64,000 bases of DNA from Hyphomonadaceae bacterium (GTDB lineage: Bacteria > Pseudomonadota > Alphaproteobacteria > Caulobacterales > Maricaulaceae): the NCBI GenBank assembly GCA_013001295.1, contig JABDMW010000001.1, forward strand, positions 62,001 to 126,000. The letters are read 5' to 3'. The notes beneath the pieces were generated by a model. The model was not told the origin of the DNA. It was given only the letters and a program-made list of their open reading frames with translations, and searched no databases. This document shows positions 16,146-24,623 of the stretch, in pieces. How positions within the stretch are numbered: position 1 is the first letter of the stretch; the number at the start of each line of letters is the position of its first letter. A program made the translations under genes and the position numbers.

Positions 16146-17835
16146 TTTGAGGCTTAATGGGAAAACACCAGGTATCCTCGGTCGTCCGTCCAATATCGGA
16201 AATGAGTGGTGCGCCTTGAAACATAGTATTTCGCACCCAAAGACGCGAACGAGGGTCAAACTTTCCAACGCCAAAAAACGAAAGTTTGCATCGCAGCAGG
16301 TGAATTGGAAGCACGTCTTTGTCCAATACATTTGCGCGAATTTCACCGTAGCGGGTGAGTGCCATTGTTTGAATTCGACGCACCATATATCGATGCTCTG
16401 GATGTGCCATGACAAATTCGGCGACCAATACCTTCTGATCAAATTCGGTCAAATCATCATAGCATTCGCGCACACAACACGCGATACCCAGAAGCATTTC
16501 CTTTTCCGCTCCCGGCTCGCGATACCGATCACCGAGCCGAGGCTCTAATTTCTCCTCTGAACGATACCAAAAAGTTCCGCGGCACACTTTATCATCAAAG
16601 TCGATTGATAAGGCCCAACCATATTTATCTTCTATAGTTTGTCTTAGTTTATTGACTGACATTTCGGGAATAAGCGTATACTTTTCGTCCACGTTCAATT
16701 CATCTTCCAAATCGAGAAATAGCTCTGGAAATACCTCCAACAATATCGCGTTCAGAAGTTCCTGGGCTTCATGACCATAATTGGCTTCTGCAAAATCCGT
16801 AATTTGAGACCAATTTTGCAGGCTGGCATTTGCATCAAACCAGCTTAATATTTGCCCCATGTCTTCGCGTGCTTTGTTATTTATGACATTTTGATCGTGA
16901 TTGTCCGTCGCAATCTCTTCAAGATGTTGTATCGCCTTCTCAGCCAGACACGTAAAATGTCCGCGCGTGTTCACTTTAACGGCTCCGTATTGTTTAACAC
17001 GTGCTAAGGCGGCTTCACGGATTTCAATCCAGTTGTTGATCAAAAGTGGATGATTAATCAAATAAGGAGCCATGCCCAAGCCAGTCGCATTGCCTATGCC
17101 GACATACCGTTGAATATCCTCGTCCATTACAACTGCCGTTTCCGGTGCGCGCTTTTTTGCAACATAGTTGGCCTGGAAAATGCTGAAATCGCGGATTAGG
17201 AAGCACGAAAACATTTCAGCTGCGAATGGTCTGGCAAAGTCATCATATGTGCCATAGACTTTTTGCCAATCTGCCATACCGAATTTGCCGCTCCCGTAAA
17301 CTGCGGTGGTTCGATAAAGGTAGCCGACTTTCGCCATCGCCTCGAAGTCTGGTTGTCGTCCCGAGGCTAGCCGATCAACCACATAATTGAAATTTCGTGC
17401 CGATTTATTGGCTCGTGACAAGGACAGACAGGTCGAATCGACCCGGCCTTTTTCCTGGAGCGGAACATTTTTTCGAAACTCTTCCAATCGATCGTCGCCG
17501 ACCCTGCCTTCGCACAAGGTCATGGTTATGTCCCACTTTTCTGCGATAACCCGATCGCTTCGTATATTCGGATCGAGATAATCTGCAAAAACAACATAGC
17601 TATAAAGAGCAGTTTTCGTCTTTATTTCATATACAACGTGCCCATAGCCTTGTTCACACAGCGAGGATTGCGCACGCTTTATTTCCCATTTCTCATTCAA
17701 TATACGGCGGACCAATGAACGCATAAAACTCAGGGGATATGGGTACAGCGTCCCGAGCCGGTTCAAGTTCATTACCACGTCTGCGGGACGAAATTTCAAC
17801 CCCTCGTCAGAGATATGAGGCGTGGTATTTATCAT
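16129..17835 (-). CDS. Conserved hypothetical protein, 568 residues
   Basis: I do not recognise a named family. The protein is soluble-looking, with no signal peptide or membrane segment. The N-terminal third has MNLNRLGTLYPYPLSFMRSL and an alpha/beta stretch with GYGHVVYEIKTKTALYSYVV. The middle is rich in aromatic residues around GKFGMADWQKVYG and GIGNATGLGMAPYLINHPLL. The C-terminal part has an acidic helix pair and GIACCVRECYDDL. The glycine-rich GIGNATGLGM segment could bind a ligand, but it is no standard nucleotide loop. The start overlaps the stop of the M19-like gene (TAATG), and its end overlaps the DUF3726 gene. Strict coupling suggests the three products act together. Confidence 0.75.
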   Translation of the reverse strand: MINTTPHISDEGLKFRPADVVMNLNRLGTLYPYPLSFMRSLVRRILNEKWEIKRAQSSLCEQGYGHVVYEIKTKTALYSYVVFADYLDPNIRSDRVIAEKWDITMTLCEGRVGDDRLEEFRKNVPLQEKGRVDSTCLSLSRANKSARNFNYVVDRLASGRQPDFEAMAKVGYLYRTTAVYGSGKFGMADWQKVYGTYDDFARPFAAEMFSCFLIRDFSIFQANYVAKKRAPETAVVMDEDIQRYVGIGNATGLGMAPYLINHPLLINNWIEIREAALARVKQYGAVKVNTRGHFTCLAEKAIQHLEEIATDNHDQNVINNKAREDMGQILSWFDANASLQNWSQITDFAEANYGHEAQELLNAILLEVFPELFLDLEDELNVDEKYTLIPEMSVNKLRQTIEDKYGWALSIDFDDKVCRGTFWYRSEEKLEPRLGDRYREPGAEKEMLLGIACCVRECYDDLTEFDQKVLVAEFVMAHPEHRYMVRRIQTMALTRYGEIRANVLDKDVLPIHLLRCKLSFFGVGKFDPRSRLWVRNTMFQGAPLISDIGRTTEDTWCFPIKPQNVDNT

Positions 17836-18809
17836 TACTGTGGCTCAAATGAACTTTCAAAGAAACGGTACCAATTCAGACCCATGACCTTCTCGACATC
17901 GTCCTGGCTCATACCCTTTGCTATAAGACCATTTGCAATATTTCCAAAGTCTTTAGAGCTTTCGAACCAATCGGGTTGCTTAGGCCATTCCGGATTTTGA
18001 GCATTGCCCTCTCCATAATCGGGTTTAAAGGTCCATTTACCTGAGCGCATCCATTCAAGCGTTTCATATCCCCAATTTTGACATAGATCTGAACCTATGC
18101 CTATTCGGTCAACACCTATCAAGTCGGCAGTGTCCATAATCATTCCGCAAAAATCATCGAGCGTACACTCCGGACCATTGTTCAAATGAAAAGGATACAT
18201 AGAAAAGCCGAGCATGCCACCGGACTGCCCAAGCGCTTTCAGCACATCGTCAGATTTATTGCGCAGAGCATCGTGCCAACGGGAGGGATTGGCATGGGTT
18301 ATCGCTATAGGTCGTTCGGATATTTCGATGGCCTGCAAAGTCGATAATTCCGCACTATGGGACATATCAATCACCATGCCGACCCGGTTCATTTCCTTAA
18401 TAACTTCGCGTCCCATTCGCGTAACACCGCTATCGCGATCTTCATAACAACCCGTCGCCAAGAGTGTTTGATTATTGTATGTCAGCTGCATGATCCGGAC
18501 ACCTTGCTTATGCAAAGTTGCGACTTTGCTAAGATCATCTTCAATAGGCGAGCAATTCTGGAAACCAAAAATAATACCGATCTTATCGTTGTTCTGGGCA
18601 ACTAATATATCAGACGCTTTGCGAACGGGCGCAATTATATCTGAATGCTCCTCAAATCGACGCTCCCACTCAGCAATATTGGCGAGCGCTTCACTCGTAT
18701 TTTCCCAATAGGTAATCGTCACATGAATAGCATTGACGCCGCCTGCTCTCGCTTCTTCAAAAAGCGCACGCGTCCAGTTCACATATTGTAACGCATCGAT
18801 GATCAGCAT
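17835..18809 (-). CDS. Peptidase M19 (renal dipeptidase)-like protein with incomplete metal site
   Basis: The 324-residue TIM-barrel protein aligns to the M19 membrane-dipeptidase family through GVRIMQLTYNNQTLLATGCYE, VIDMSHSAE (H151), AITHANPSRWHDALRNKSDDVL (H172) and a GIGSDLCQNWG segment. Working M19 enzymes bind two zinc ions with an N-terminal HxD, a bridging Glu and two His. Here the N-terminus reads IIDALQYVNW, with no HxD, and the bridging position reads GFQNCSP instead of GxEG. Both later histidines are kept. It may bind one metal, or have another reaction. Unlike true membrane dipeptidases it has no signal peptide. It follows the aldehyde dehydrogenase gene by three bases. Hydrolysis of an amide or a lactam-like intermediate is only a guess. 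Confidence 0.75.
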   Translation of the reverse strand: MLIIDALQYVNWTRALFEEARAGGVNAIHVTITYWENTSEALANIAEWERRFEEHSDIIAPVRKASDILVAQNNDKIGIIFGFQNCSPIEDDLSKVATLHKQGVRIMQLTYNNQTLLATGCYEDRDSGVTRMGREVIKEMNRVGMVIDMSHSAELSTLQAIEISERPIAITHANPSRWHDALRNKSDDVLKALGQSGGMLGFSMYPFHLNNGPECTLDDFCGMIMDTADLIGVDRIGIGSDLCQNWGYETLEWMRSGKWTFKPDYGEGNAQNPEWPKQPDWFESSKDFGNIANGLIAKGMSQDDVEKVMGLNWYRFFESSFEPQ

Positions 18810-18812
18810 GAT

Positions 18813-20249
18813 TTACCCCGGATTTGTATATGCGGTTTTGATAATGGTGTAGAAATCTTTGGCGTGCTCCCCTTGTTCACGTGGACCATAACTCGAGGCG
18901 TTTCGACCGCCGAATGGTACGTGATAATCAAGACCCGCTGTTGCCAAATTAACGAGGACGCTCCCAAACGTCGCATTGCGTTTAAAGTGTTCGGCCGCCT
19001 TAAGGCCACTGGTCATAATCGATGCGGCGAGACCGAACTCAGTATCGTTAGCCGTTGCTAATCCTTCTTCGTACGACCCAACTTTAATTACGCACGTCAT
19101 CGGTCCGAAAACCTCTTCGCGGTTGACGCGTGCATCATTGCCCAGCCCGGTATAAATCGTCGGCGGCAAATAATAACCTTCGGTATTGCGCTGAAGACGC
19201 TCGCCACCTGTAATTAATTCGCCACCTTCATCTTTGGCCAATTGCATATAGCCCAGAATTTTGTCCATCTGCCCTTCCGTTACGACAGGGCCGAGTTCCG
19301 TGCCTTCTTCCAAGGCATGGCCGACCCGTTTTGCGTTAGCGGCAACCGATAGTTTCTCGACAAACTCATCGTGAATTTTCTCATGCACGATCAAGCGTGA
19401 AGACGCTGTGCATTTTTGTCCAGAGGCCCCGAAAGCGCCGTGCAAGCACTGGGCGACAGCCAGGTCCATATCCGCATCGTCCATCACAACCATCGGATTT
19501 TTACTTCCCATTTCACACTGAATTCGCGCCATGTTCTGAACGGCGGCCTGAGCAATTTTCCGCCCCGTGGATACTGATCCCGTGAATGAAATAGCGTCTA
19601 CATCTTTTGAACCTGACAGGGCCGCACCAACGTCACCTCCCCCTTGCACCATGTTAAACACCCCCTTTGGTAAATGACGATCTAGAACATCAGCCAGAGC
19701 ATAACTTGTTGCAGGCGTAATTTCGGACGGCTTTAAAACGATCGTATTTCCGTAAGCGAGAGCCGGCGCCATTTTCCAGGCCGGAATGCAGATCGGAAAA
19801 TTCCATGGCGTTATCAATCCAACGACACCGACGGCCTCACGGGTAATATCAATATGAATGCCCGGCCGTACGGATTCTGCGCTTTCTCCAATTTGGCGCA
19901 AACATTCGGCCGCGTAATATTGATAGAACTCACCTGCCCGGTAAGTTTCTCCCCGGCCCTCTGCAAAGGGTTTCCCTTCTTCTCGGGATAACAGTGTTCC
20001 TATTTCGTCACATCTATCGATCAGTTCCTGCCCGATATTATGGAGAATGTTTTTACGCTCCTCTAATTTCGTCGCAGCCCACGCCGGTTGTGCCGCCCGT
20101 GCCGCGCCCACTGCATCTGAAACATTTTGAGCATCCCCATTTGCCATGGCGCCAACATCGGTCGAAACATCTGACGGATTGACATTCTTAACTTGAGGGC
20201 CGGAAATATCCCATTCACCGTTGATCAGGCTGCCGAAAATATCAGTCAT
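18813..20249 (-). CDS. NAD(P)+-dependent aldehyde dehydrogenase
   Basis: This is a complete ALDH-superfamily enzyme of 478 residues. It carries the NAD-binding PWNFPICIPAWKMAPAL, the FTGSVSTGR loop, the general-base Glu in CEMGSKNP and the catalytic Cys in GASGQKCTASSR. The EMGSKNP form resembles the alpha-ketoglutarate-semialdehyde dehydrogenase branch rather than betaine-aldehyde dehydrogenase, but substrate choice cannot be read from this. The start at 20249 has an excellent AAGGAG site seven bases upstream, whereas the upstream ATG at 20267 does not. It is the first gene of an operon with the M19-like, 568-residue and DUF3726 genes. An aldehyde released by one of the local oxidases is a reasonable substrate. 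Confidence 0.9.
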   Translation of the reverse strand: MTDIFGSLINGEWDISGPQVKNVNPSDVSTDVGAMANGDAQNVSDAVGAARAAQPAWAATKLEERKNILHNIGQELIDRCDEIGTLLSREEGKPFAEGRGETYRAGEFYQYYAAECLRQIGESAESVRPGIHIDITREAVGVVGLITPWNFPICIPAWKMAPALAYGNTIVLKPSEITPATSYALADVLDRHLPKGVFNMVQGGGDVGAALSGSKDVDAISFTGSVSTGRKIAQAAVQNMARIQCEMGSKNPMVVMDDADMDLAVAQCLHGAFGASGQKCTASSRLIVHEKIHDEFVEKLSVAANAKRVGHALEEGTELGPVVTEGQMDKILGYMQLAKDEGGELITGGERLQRNTEGYYLPPTIYTGLGNDARVNREEVFGPMTCVIKVGSYEEGLATANDTEFGLAASIMTSGLKAAEHFKRNATFGSVLVNLATAGLDYHVPFGGRNASSYGPREQGEHAKDFYTIIKTAYTNPG

Positions 20250-20263
20250 ATTAGTCTCCTTCA

Positions 20264-20287
20264 GCAAATGACAATCTCATCATTTGC
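20264..20287. promoter_or_regulatory. Candidate operator, 8-8-8 inverted repeat
   Basis: GCAAATGA (20264-20271) and TCATTTGC (20280-20287) form a perfect 8-bp inverted repeat with an 8-base spacer. It lies 15 bases before the aldehyde dehydrogenase start. That position suits a repressor site or an mRNA hairpin at the leader. The regulator is unknown; the LysR protein encoded just upstream is one candidate. Confidence 0.45.
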
Positions 20288-20380
20288 GATAATCTGTTCG
20301 AAAGGATGTATTCAACAAAATCACCCCGTGGATTATACTCTTTTCCAAAACACTTTCGTCTCATTTGAAACATTTATAAA

Positions 20381-20397
20381 ATTACAGAATTTGTAAT
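20381..20397. promoter_or_regulatory. Candidate LysR-type operator
   Basis: ATTACAGAATTTGTAAT is a perfect 6-bp inverted repeat with a 5-base centre, and so fits the TNA/T-N11-A box of LysR regulators. It lies about 135 bases before the aldehyde dehydrogenase start and about 140 bases after the end of the LysR gene on the same strand. This is the usual region for an activator site. Confidence 0.45.
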
Positions 20398-20537
20398 TTG
20401 CGCGATACTTACCTAGACCTTACGGCTGTTTAAGCCGTTGTATCTTATATCACCCCCGGCAGAATTGAAGGCAATTCAATTAATGGTATAGAATAATAAG
20501 CTGAGTTTATCAGTACCGAAGTATCACGGAAAACCGT

Positions 20538-21497
20538 CTATGCGCTTGGCGAAACTGACAGTTCTGGGAAATCGTTTAGATCAATTTTTGATCGAAGATC
20601 ATCGAGCTGCAACGACTTTATAATATCTGGTATCGTGTCTACAAGAATTTGGGCCATGGCTTCACCTGCGGGCGAAAAACTCCAATCTTTTCGCGTGATC
20701 AAATTTACTTTGCGATTGACGATTGGGCGGATCAAGGGGCGCGATATAATGTTTGGATCTTTGATATGTGCTGCCAATCCCGGCAATACAGTGTACCCGA
20801 TATTAGCCTTGACCATAGCAAACAAAGTCGTTGTGGTCGTAAACTCGTACCTAGGGTCGTCGATTAATGATTGGATCGATAAGATGTCACGATACCCGGA
20901 GTCGAGGAATTTGAAGTCTTGTAGAACTTTCCATGTTAAAGGCGATGACATTTTGGAGAGCGGATGATCAATATGGCATACCATCTCCATCCGATCATCC
21001 ACCAATGGACGGTACAAAAGTCCATGCCGTTTGCGTAAGTCGCCAGCTATTCCCAAATCAACCTCGTTTCGCTCTAACCTGCGCTGAACACCTTTTGAAT
21101 TGTCATCAATAATATGGACCGATATCCCGGGATATTTATCGGTAAACTTTTTAACAACACCCGGCAATAATGTGGTGGCAATCGACGGAATCGTCGCAAT
21201 GCTAACATGCCCGGTTCTCCGATCAGCTGTTGCATTGAGATCTGAAATCGCGGCGTCAAAGTCGCGAATAAGCCTTTCCGCAACTGGTATAAAATTTTCT
21301 CCCTCAATCGTTAAAGATACTTTTCGAGTCGTGCGCTCGAGTAGTTTCATTCCGATAGAGTTTTCCAGTTGTTGGATTGCAAGCGATATTGCCGGTTGCG
21401 TCCGTGCCAGTTCCTGAGCAGCCAGCTTAAAGCTTCCCTTTTGCGCAACAACGACAAACGCCCGCAAATGCCTCAGCGTTATGCCCAGATGTTTAAT
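20538..21497 (-). CDS. LysR-family transcriptional regulator with probable ATT start
   Basis: This is a LysR regulator with an N-terminal winged helix (AQKGSFKLAAQELARTQPAISLAIQQLE) and a C-terminal inducer-binding domain (from ~90). The first in-frame conventional start is a TTG at 21467 (LRAFVVVAQ), which would cut off the first strand and helix. The frame continues upstream as IKHLGITLRHLRAFVVV, the normal LysR beginning. An ATT codon at 21497 has GGAG exactly seven bases upstream and no ATG/GTG/TTG lies in frame between. ATT is rare but real as a start. The gene begins 14 bases after the LDH2-type gene and reads toward the aldehyde dehydrogenase operon, whose spacer has a LysR-like box, so it probably controls that operon. 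Confidence 0.85.
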   Translation of the reverse strand: MKHLGITLRHLRAFVVVAQKGSFKLAAQELARTQPAISLAIQQLENSIGMKLLERTTRKVSLTIEGENFIPVAERLIRDFDAAISDLNATADRRTGHVSIATIPSIATTLLPGVVKKFTDKYPGISVHIIDDNSKGVQRRLERNEVDLGIAGDLRKRHGLLYRPLVDDRMEMVCHIDHPLSKMSSPLTWKVLQDFKFLDSGYRDILSIQSLIDDPRYEFTTTTTLFAMVKANIGYTVLPGLAAHIKDPNIISRPLIRPIVNRKVNLITRKDWSFSPAGEAMAQILVDTIPDIIKSLQLDDLRSKIDLNDFPELSVSPSA

Positions 21498-21511
21498 TGG
21501 CGCGCTCCATA

Positions 21512-22513
21512 TTACAGTTCTTTAATTTTATCATAAACGAGTTGCGACAATTCTATACCGTTGGTCGCAGATGCTTTCCTATTTGCATGACGGCGGTCAC
21601 CCGGGAGACGTACTCCCTCCTGTGATGTAATTTGTTCAAATAACTTCTCCGAATGTGCAGACCAGCCTACGGAATCTCCCATAAGATTTGGATCTATCGC
21701 CATCATAAACTCTCCGCCCTGTGGCGGACCCCCATCATTATTATCTCTGGCAGCGGCTTCGAAACTAAAGCTCTCGCCAATTAAACCGCCTGCTAATAAT
21801 TCGACCATCATTGCAATTGATGACCCTTTGTGCCCGCCAAAAGCCAATAAAGCTCCTTTTAATACGGCGTTCGGATCTCTTGTCGCATTTCCCGTTTCAT
21901 CAACGCCGACACCCTCAGGCAATGTGTGACCTTCCCGCGCTGCTACCATTACTTCACCTCTCGCCATAACTGACGACGCTTGATCGAAAACCACGGGATG
22001 ATTATTCTTTCGAGGCCATCCAAACGCGATTGGATTTGTGCCATAAAGGGCTTTCGTTCCGCCAGCGGGTATCACGGCCGGTTTATAGGACGTACAGGCA
22101 AAAGCCAACAGGCCTGCCTCGGCGACAGGTTCAACTTCTGCCCAAAGAGCCGCAAAATGATGCACGCCGATCAACGGCATTGCAGCGATTCCGCAGGTTT
22201 TTGCGGCGTCGATTAAGTGAGCTCGCCCCTCTTGTAGAGCATAAGGCGCAAATCCGTTATGTCCGTCGACTTGCACGACGGCGGGAGCAAGCTTCGTAAT
22301 TGTCGGACGAGCCTTGCCATCAACTTTACCGGATTTAAGTGTTGCAACATATCCCGGTAGTCGCATAAGGCCATGCGAATGACATCCATCGGCCTCCGCT
22401 CGCGAAATAGTATCCGCCACCGCACTCGCGTTTTCTTCGTCACACCCAAATTTGAGCAGCGTTTCTTTTGCCAGGTCAAAGACCTCGGAATTGGTCAAAT
22501 TGATAGTCGCCAT
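21512..22513 (-). CDS. Malate/lactate dehydrogenase LDH2-family oxidoreductase (DpkA/YlbC-like)
   Basis: The 333-residue enzyme belongs to the LDH2/MDG fold, which reduces 2-oxo acids or cyclic imino acids with NAD(P)H. Family marks are EADGCHSHGLMRLPGYV (catalytic His region, ~45-62), IGVHHFAALWAEVEPVAEAGL, TSYKPAVIPAGGTKALYGTNPIAFG and FGGHKGSSIAMMVELLAG. Members include malate, ureidoglycolate and delta1-piperideine-2-carboxylate/delta1-pyrroline-2-carboxylate reductases. The GTNPIAFG motif does not separate these. The frame is open to 22594, but that overlaps the upstream gene; the ATG at 22513 has a GAGGG site. It lies between the sulfotransferase and LysR genes in one direction. An imine or 2-oxo acid from amine catabolism would fit the context. 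Confidence 0.82.
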   Translation of the reverse strand: MATINLTNSEVFDLAKETLLKFGCDEENASAVADTISRAEADGCHSHGLMRLPGYVATLKSGKVDGKARPTITKLAPAVVQVDGHNGFAPYALQEGRAHLIDAAKTCGIAAMPLIGVHHFAALWAEVEPVAEAGLLAFACTSYKPAVIPAGGTKALYGTNPIAFGWPRKNNHPVVFDQASSVMARGEVMVAAREGHTLPEGVGVDETGNATRDPNAVLKGALLAFGGHKGSSIAMMVELLAGGLIGESFSFEAAARDNNDGGPPQGGEFMMAIDPNLMGDSVGWSAHSEKLFEQITSQEGVRLPGDRRHANRKASATNGIELSQLVYDKIKEL

Positions 22514-22527
22514 TTTTCCCTCTGTGC

Positions 22528-24549
22528 TTATGTATTTTCGATTGGATACCGATCCAATGTATCGCCAAGCGCTTTTTTTAAAGGCCCGAGCCAAGGCTCA
22601 TAATTGCGCCATTGTTCGAGTCCGCTTTTGAAAATTGGTTGCCGGACTTGTTCCGAACTCGCCGTTCTCACCGAGCGTTTTGTCTTGTGAAATTCTAAAC
22701 AAGCTTGCTCAAACGGTAACCCGAGGTAATCCAGTATGCGGCGGATTTGTGTTTCAGTATCAGCTACGACGTCCTCATATTGTACGCGCAAAATTTGACC
22801 AGGCAATACTTGGTCCCAATGATCCATAAGATGAACATAATCCCGATAATATGTGCCGATATTTTCCAGTCCATACGTAAACTCCTGTCCCTCTGCAAAG
22901 TGCTGCTTGAAGCCTGAGAAACAACACGCCATGGGATGACGGCGAGCATCAATGATTTTCGCGTTTGGCAAGATCAATTTAATCAGGGCAATATGCCGGA
23001 AATTGTTCGGCATTTTGTCAATGAAATATGGAGCACCTTGGCGGTGAATGCGCGTTTCTTCTATAAACTGCCCTCCAAAACTTACGAGTTTGTCAGCTGG
23101 CAAATCCAGCAGGTTCTTTGGGTATTGCGACGATTCAGTAGAACGCCCTCGTCCTCGTAATCGATAGGCAAGCGACAGGATATTTCCCAATTCTTGAGTC
23201 CCATCGACTTGACTGTGGGACGCAATAATTTGCTCCAACAAGGTCGAGCCAGCCCTCGGCAAGCCAACAATAAAAATTGGATCTTGCGCAGGGTGCCCTT
23301 TCCCCGCCTGCTTTTCAAACAGCGTCTTTGTGCAATATTTTTCTTGCGCAGAAAGTTCGGCGCTCATCTTCTCCGCGTCATAGCGCATCTGTTTCCTGCC
23401 TAGATCATTGGCCTCATTGTAATACTCAAATGATTGCTCGAAACTGCTTTGATCTTCATACGCTTTTCCGAGTGCAAAGAGAAAATGTATGCGGTCGCGG
23501 TAAGTTAAATTTCCGTTTTTAACTTGATCATGCATAGCCTGCATTTCGGCATTGGAAAACTCATAAGTTTTCAGGTTGGCCAGCGAAAAATAGGCCTCGC
23601 CGAATTCTCGTCGTGAATTAGCCGCCTGTCGATAGGCGCTTACGCCCTTTTCTTGTAATCCAAAAGTTTTGTAGGCATGCCCCATTGACGTCAGCGTCGC
23701 GGGATCATTTGGCATTTTCTCAAGAACTTTCTCGAATAACGTTACTGATTCTTCGTACTCGCCTGCTTGCATTTTTTGTATAGCAAGTTGTGATTGAAAA
23801 ATGGGGTTGTCCGCGTCGCGAGCATACAAGTTTTGTGCCTGTTCCATCGCCGCATCGTATTTCTGTCGTTTACGTAGAATTTGGATAAAGTCTAATCGCA
23901 ACTGAATATTTTCAGGTTCAAACTCGACAGCGCTTTCAAGCAAAAATTCGGCTTCGACTAACGCACCAAGCTTCTCCCCGATTTGTGATAAAAGGCGCAT
24001 CCCTTCGACATGAGTAGGATTGGATCGTAAAAATTTTCGGCAAATGTTTTCGGCTTGGACAGGTTTCCCTTCATGCAGGAAATTCATAGCGGCCACTAAG
24101 TCGCGCGGCAATTCGCTCAATCGTTTCGCCTGCGCATCTGCTTGACCGGCCTCACCCATTTCGCCAATTTTTTTAAAAATTTCTGCTTGAAATTTCCAAC
24201 TCGCAATTAGAGCAGGGTTGAATCGCACAGCCCGTTGATAGGCCTGCAAAGCATGAGGCCAATCCTCGGCTGCCTTATATAAATGCCCTTCTTCCTGGTA
24301 AGCGCGCCCAAATTCAGGCGTGATGGCTTTAATTTGGTCCAGGGTCTGCATCGCCTGTTTGCTTTGCCCGGAATACCTCAGACAGACCGCACTCATATAG
24401 AGCGCGTCAACGTGCGCTGGATTGTCGTTTAAAACTTGAAGTAAAGCGTTTTGCGCGTCGCCGTATTTTCGATCATATATCATTTTTTGCGCGGCGCGAA
24501 CAATGTCGGCATGCTGCGAGTTATTATGATCTTCGTCTGATTGAGACAT
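22528..24549 (-). CDS. TPR-repeat sulfotransferase
   Basis: The 673-residue protein has about ten tetratricopeptide units (residues ~15-340, ending with EFGEAYFSLANLKTYEFSN) followed by a sulfotransferase domain (~420-660). The PAPS 5'-phosphosulfate loop is visible as FIVGLPRAGSTLLEQIIASH, with a 3'-phosphate region near KIIDARRHPMACCFSGFKQHF. Proteins of this design are common in marine and stalked alphaproteobacteria, and most have unknown acceptors such as peptides, glycans or lipids. There is no signal peptide. It lies 14 bases upstream of the LDH2-type gene on the same strand, yet a role in the amine pathway is not obvious. Confidence 0.88.
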   Translation of the reverse strand: MSQSDEDHNNSQHADIVRAAQKMIYDRKYGDAQNALLQVLNDNPAHVDALYMSAVCLRYSGQSKQAMQTLDQIKAITPEFGRAYQEEGHLYKAAEDWPHALQAYQRAVRFNPALIASWKFQAEIFKKIGEMGEAGQADAQAKRLSELPRDLVAAMNFLHEGKPVQAENICRKFLRSNPTHVEGMRLLSQIGEKLGALVEAEFLLESAVEFEPENIQLRLDFIQILRKRQKYDAAMEQAQNLYARDADNPIFQSQLAIQKMQAGEYEESVTLFEKVLEKMPNDPATLTSMGHAYKTFGLQEKGVSAYRQAANSRREFGEAYFSLANLKTYEFSNAEMQAMHDQVKNGNLTYRDRIHFLFALGKAYEDQSSFEQSFEYYNEANDLGRKQMRYDAEKMSAELSAQEKYCTKTLFEKQAGKGHPAQDPIFIVGLPRAGSTLLEQIIASHSQVDGTQELGNILSLAYRLRGRGRSTESSQYPKNLLDLPADKLVSFGGQFIEETRIHRQGAPYFIDKMPNNFRHIALIKLILPNAKIIDARRHPMACCFSGFKQHFAEGQEFTYGLENIGTYYRDYVHLMDHWDQVLPGQILRVQYEDVVADTETQIRRILDYLGLPFEQACLEFHKTKRSVRTASSEQVRQPIFKSGLEQWRNYEPWLGPLKKALGDTLDRYPIENT

Positions 24550-24560
24550 GTGTATCCACT

Positions 24561-24590
24561 AAAAAGCGCCCCGGAAAACCCGGGACGCTT
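24561..24590 (-). terminator. Rho-independent terminator after the TonB-receptor gene
   Basis: Read on the minus strand, the sequence after the receptor stop folds as AAGCGTCCCGGG - TTTT - CCGGGGCGCTT, with one mismatch, and runs into TTTTTAG. It lies between the receptor stop (24624) and the TPR-sulfotransferase start (24549), so the two genes are separate transcripts. Confidence 0.8.
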
Positions 24591-24623
24591 ATACCTATCT
24601 AACTCCTGTGGAGAATGGAATGC

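Noticed and set aside
16146-16442. N-terminal extension of the DUF3726 gene to 16442
   Set aside because: These 99 codons lie over the 568-residue gene and do not resemble the family; the ATG at 16145 fits better.
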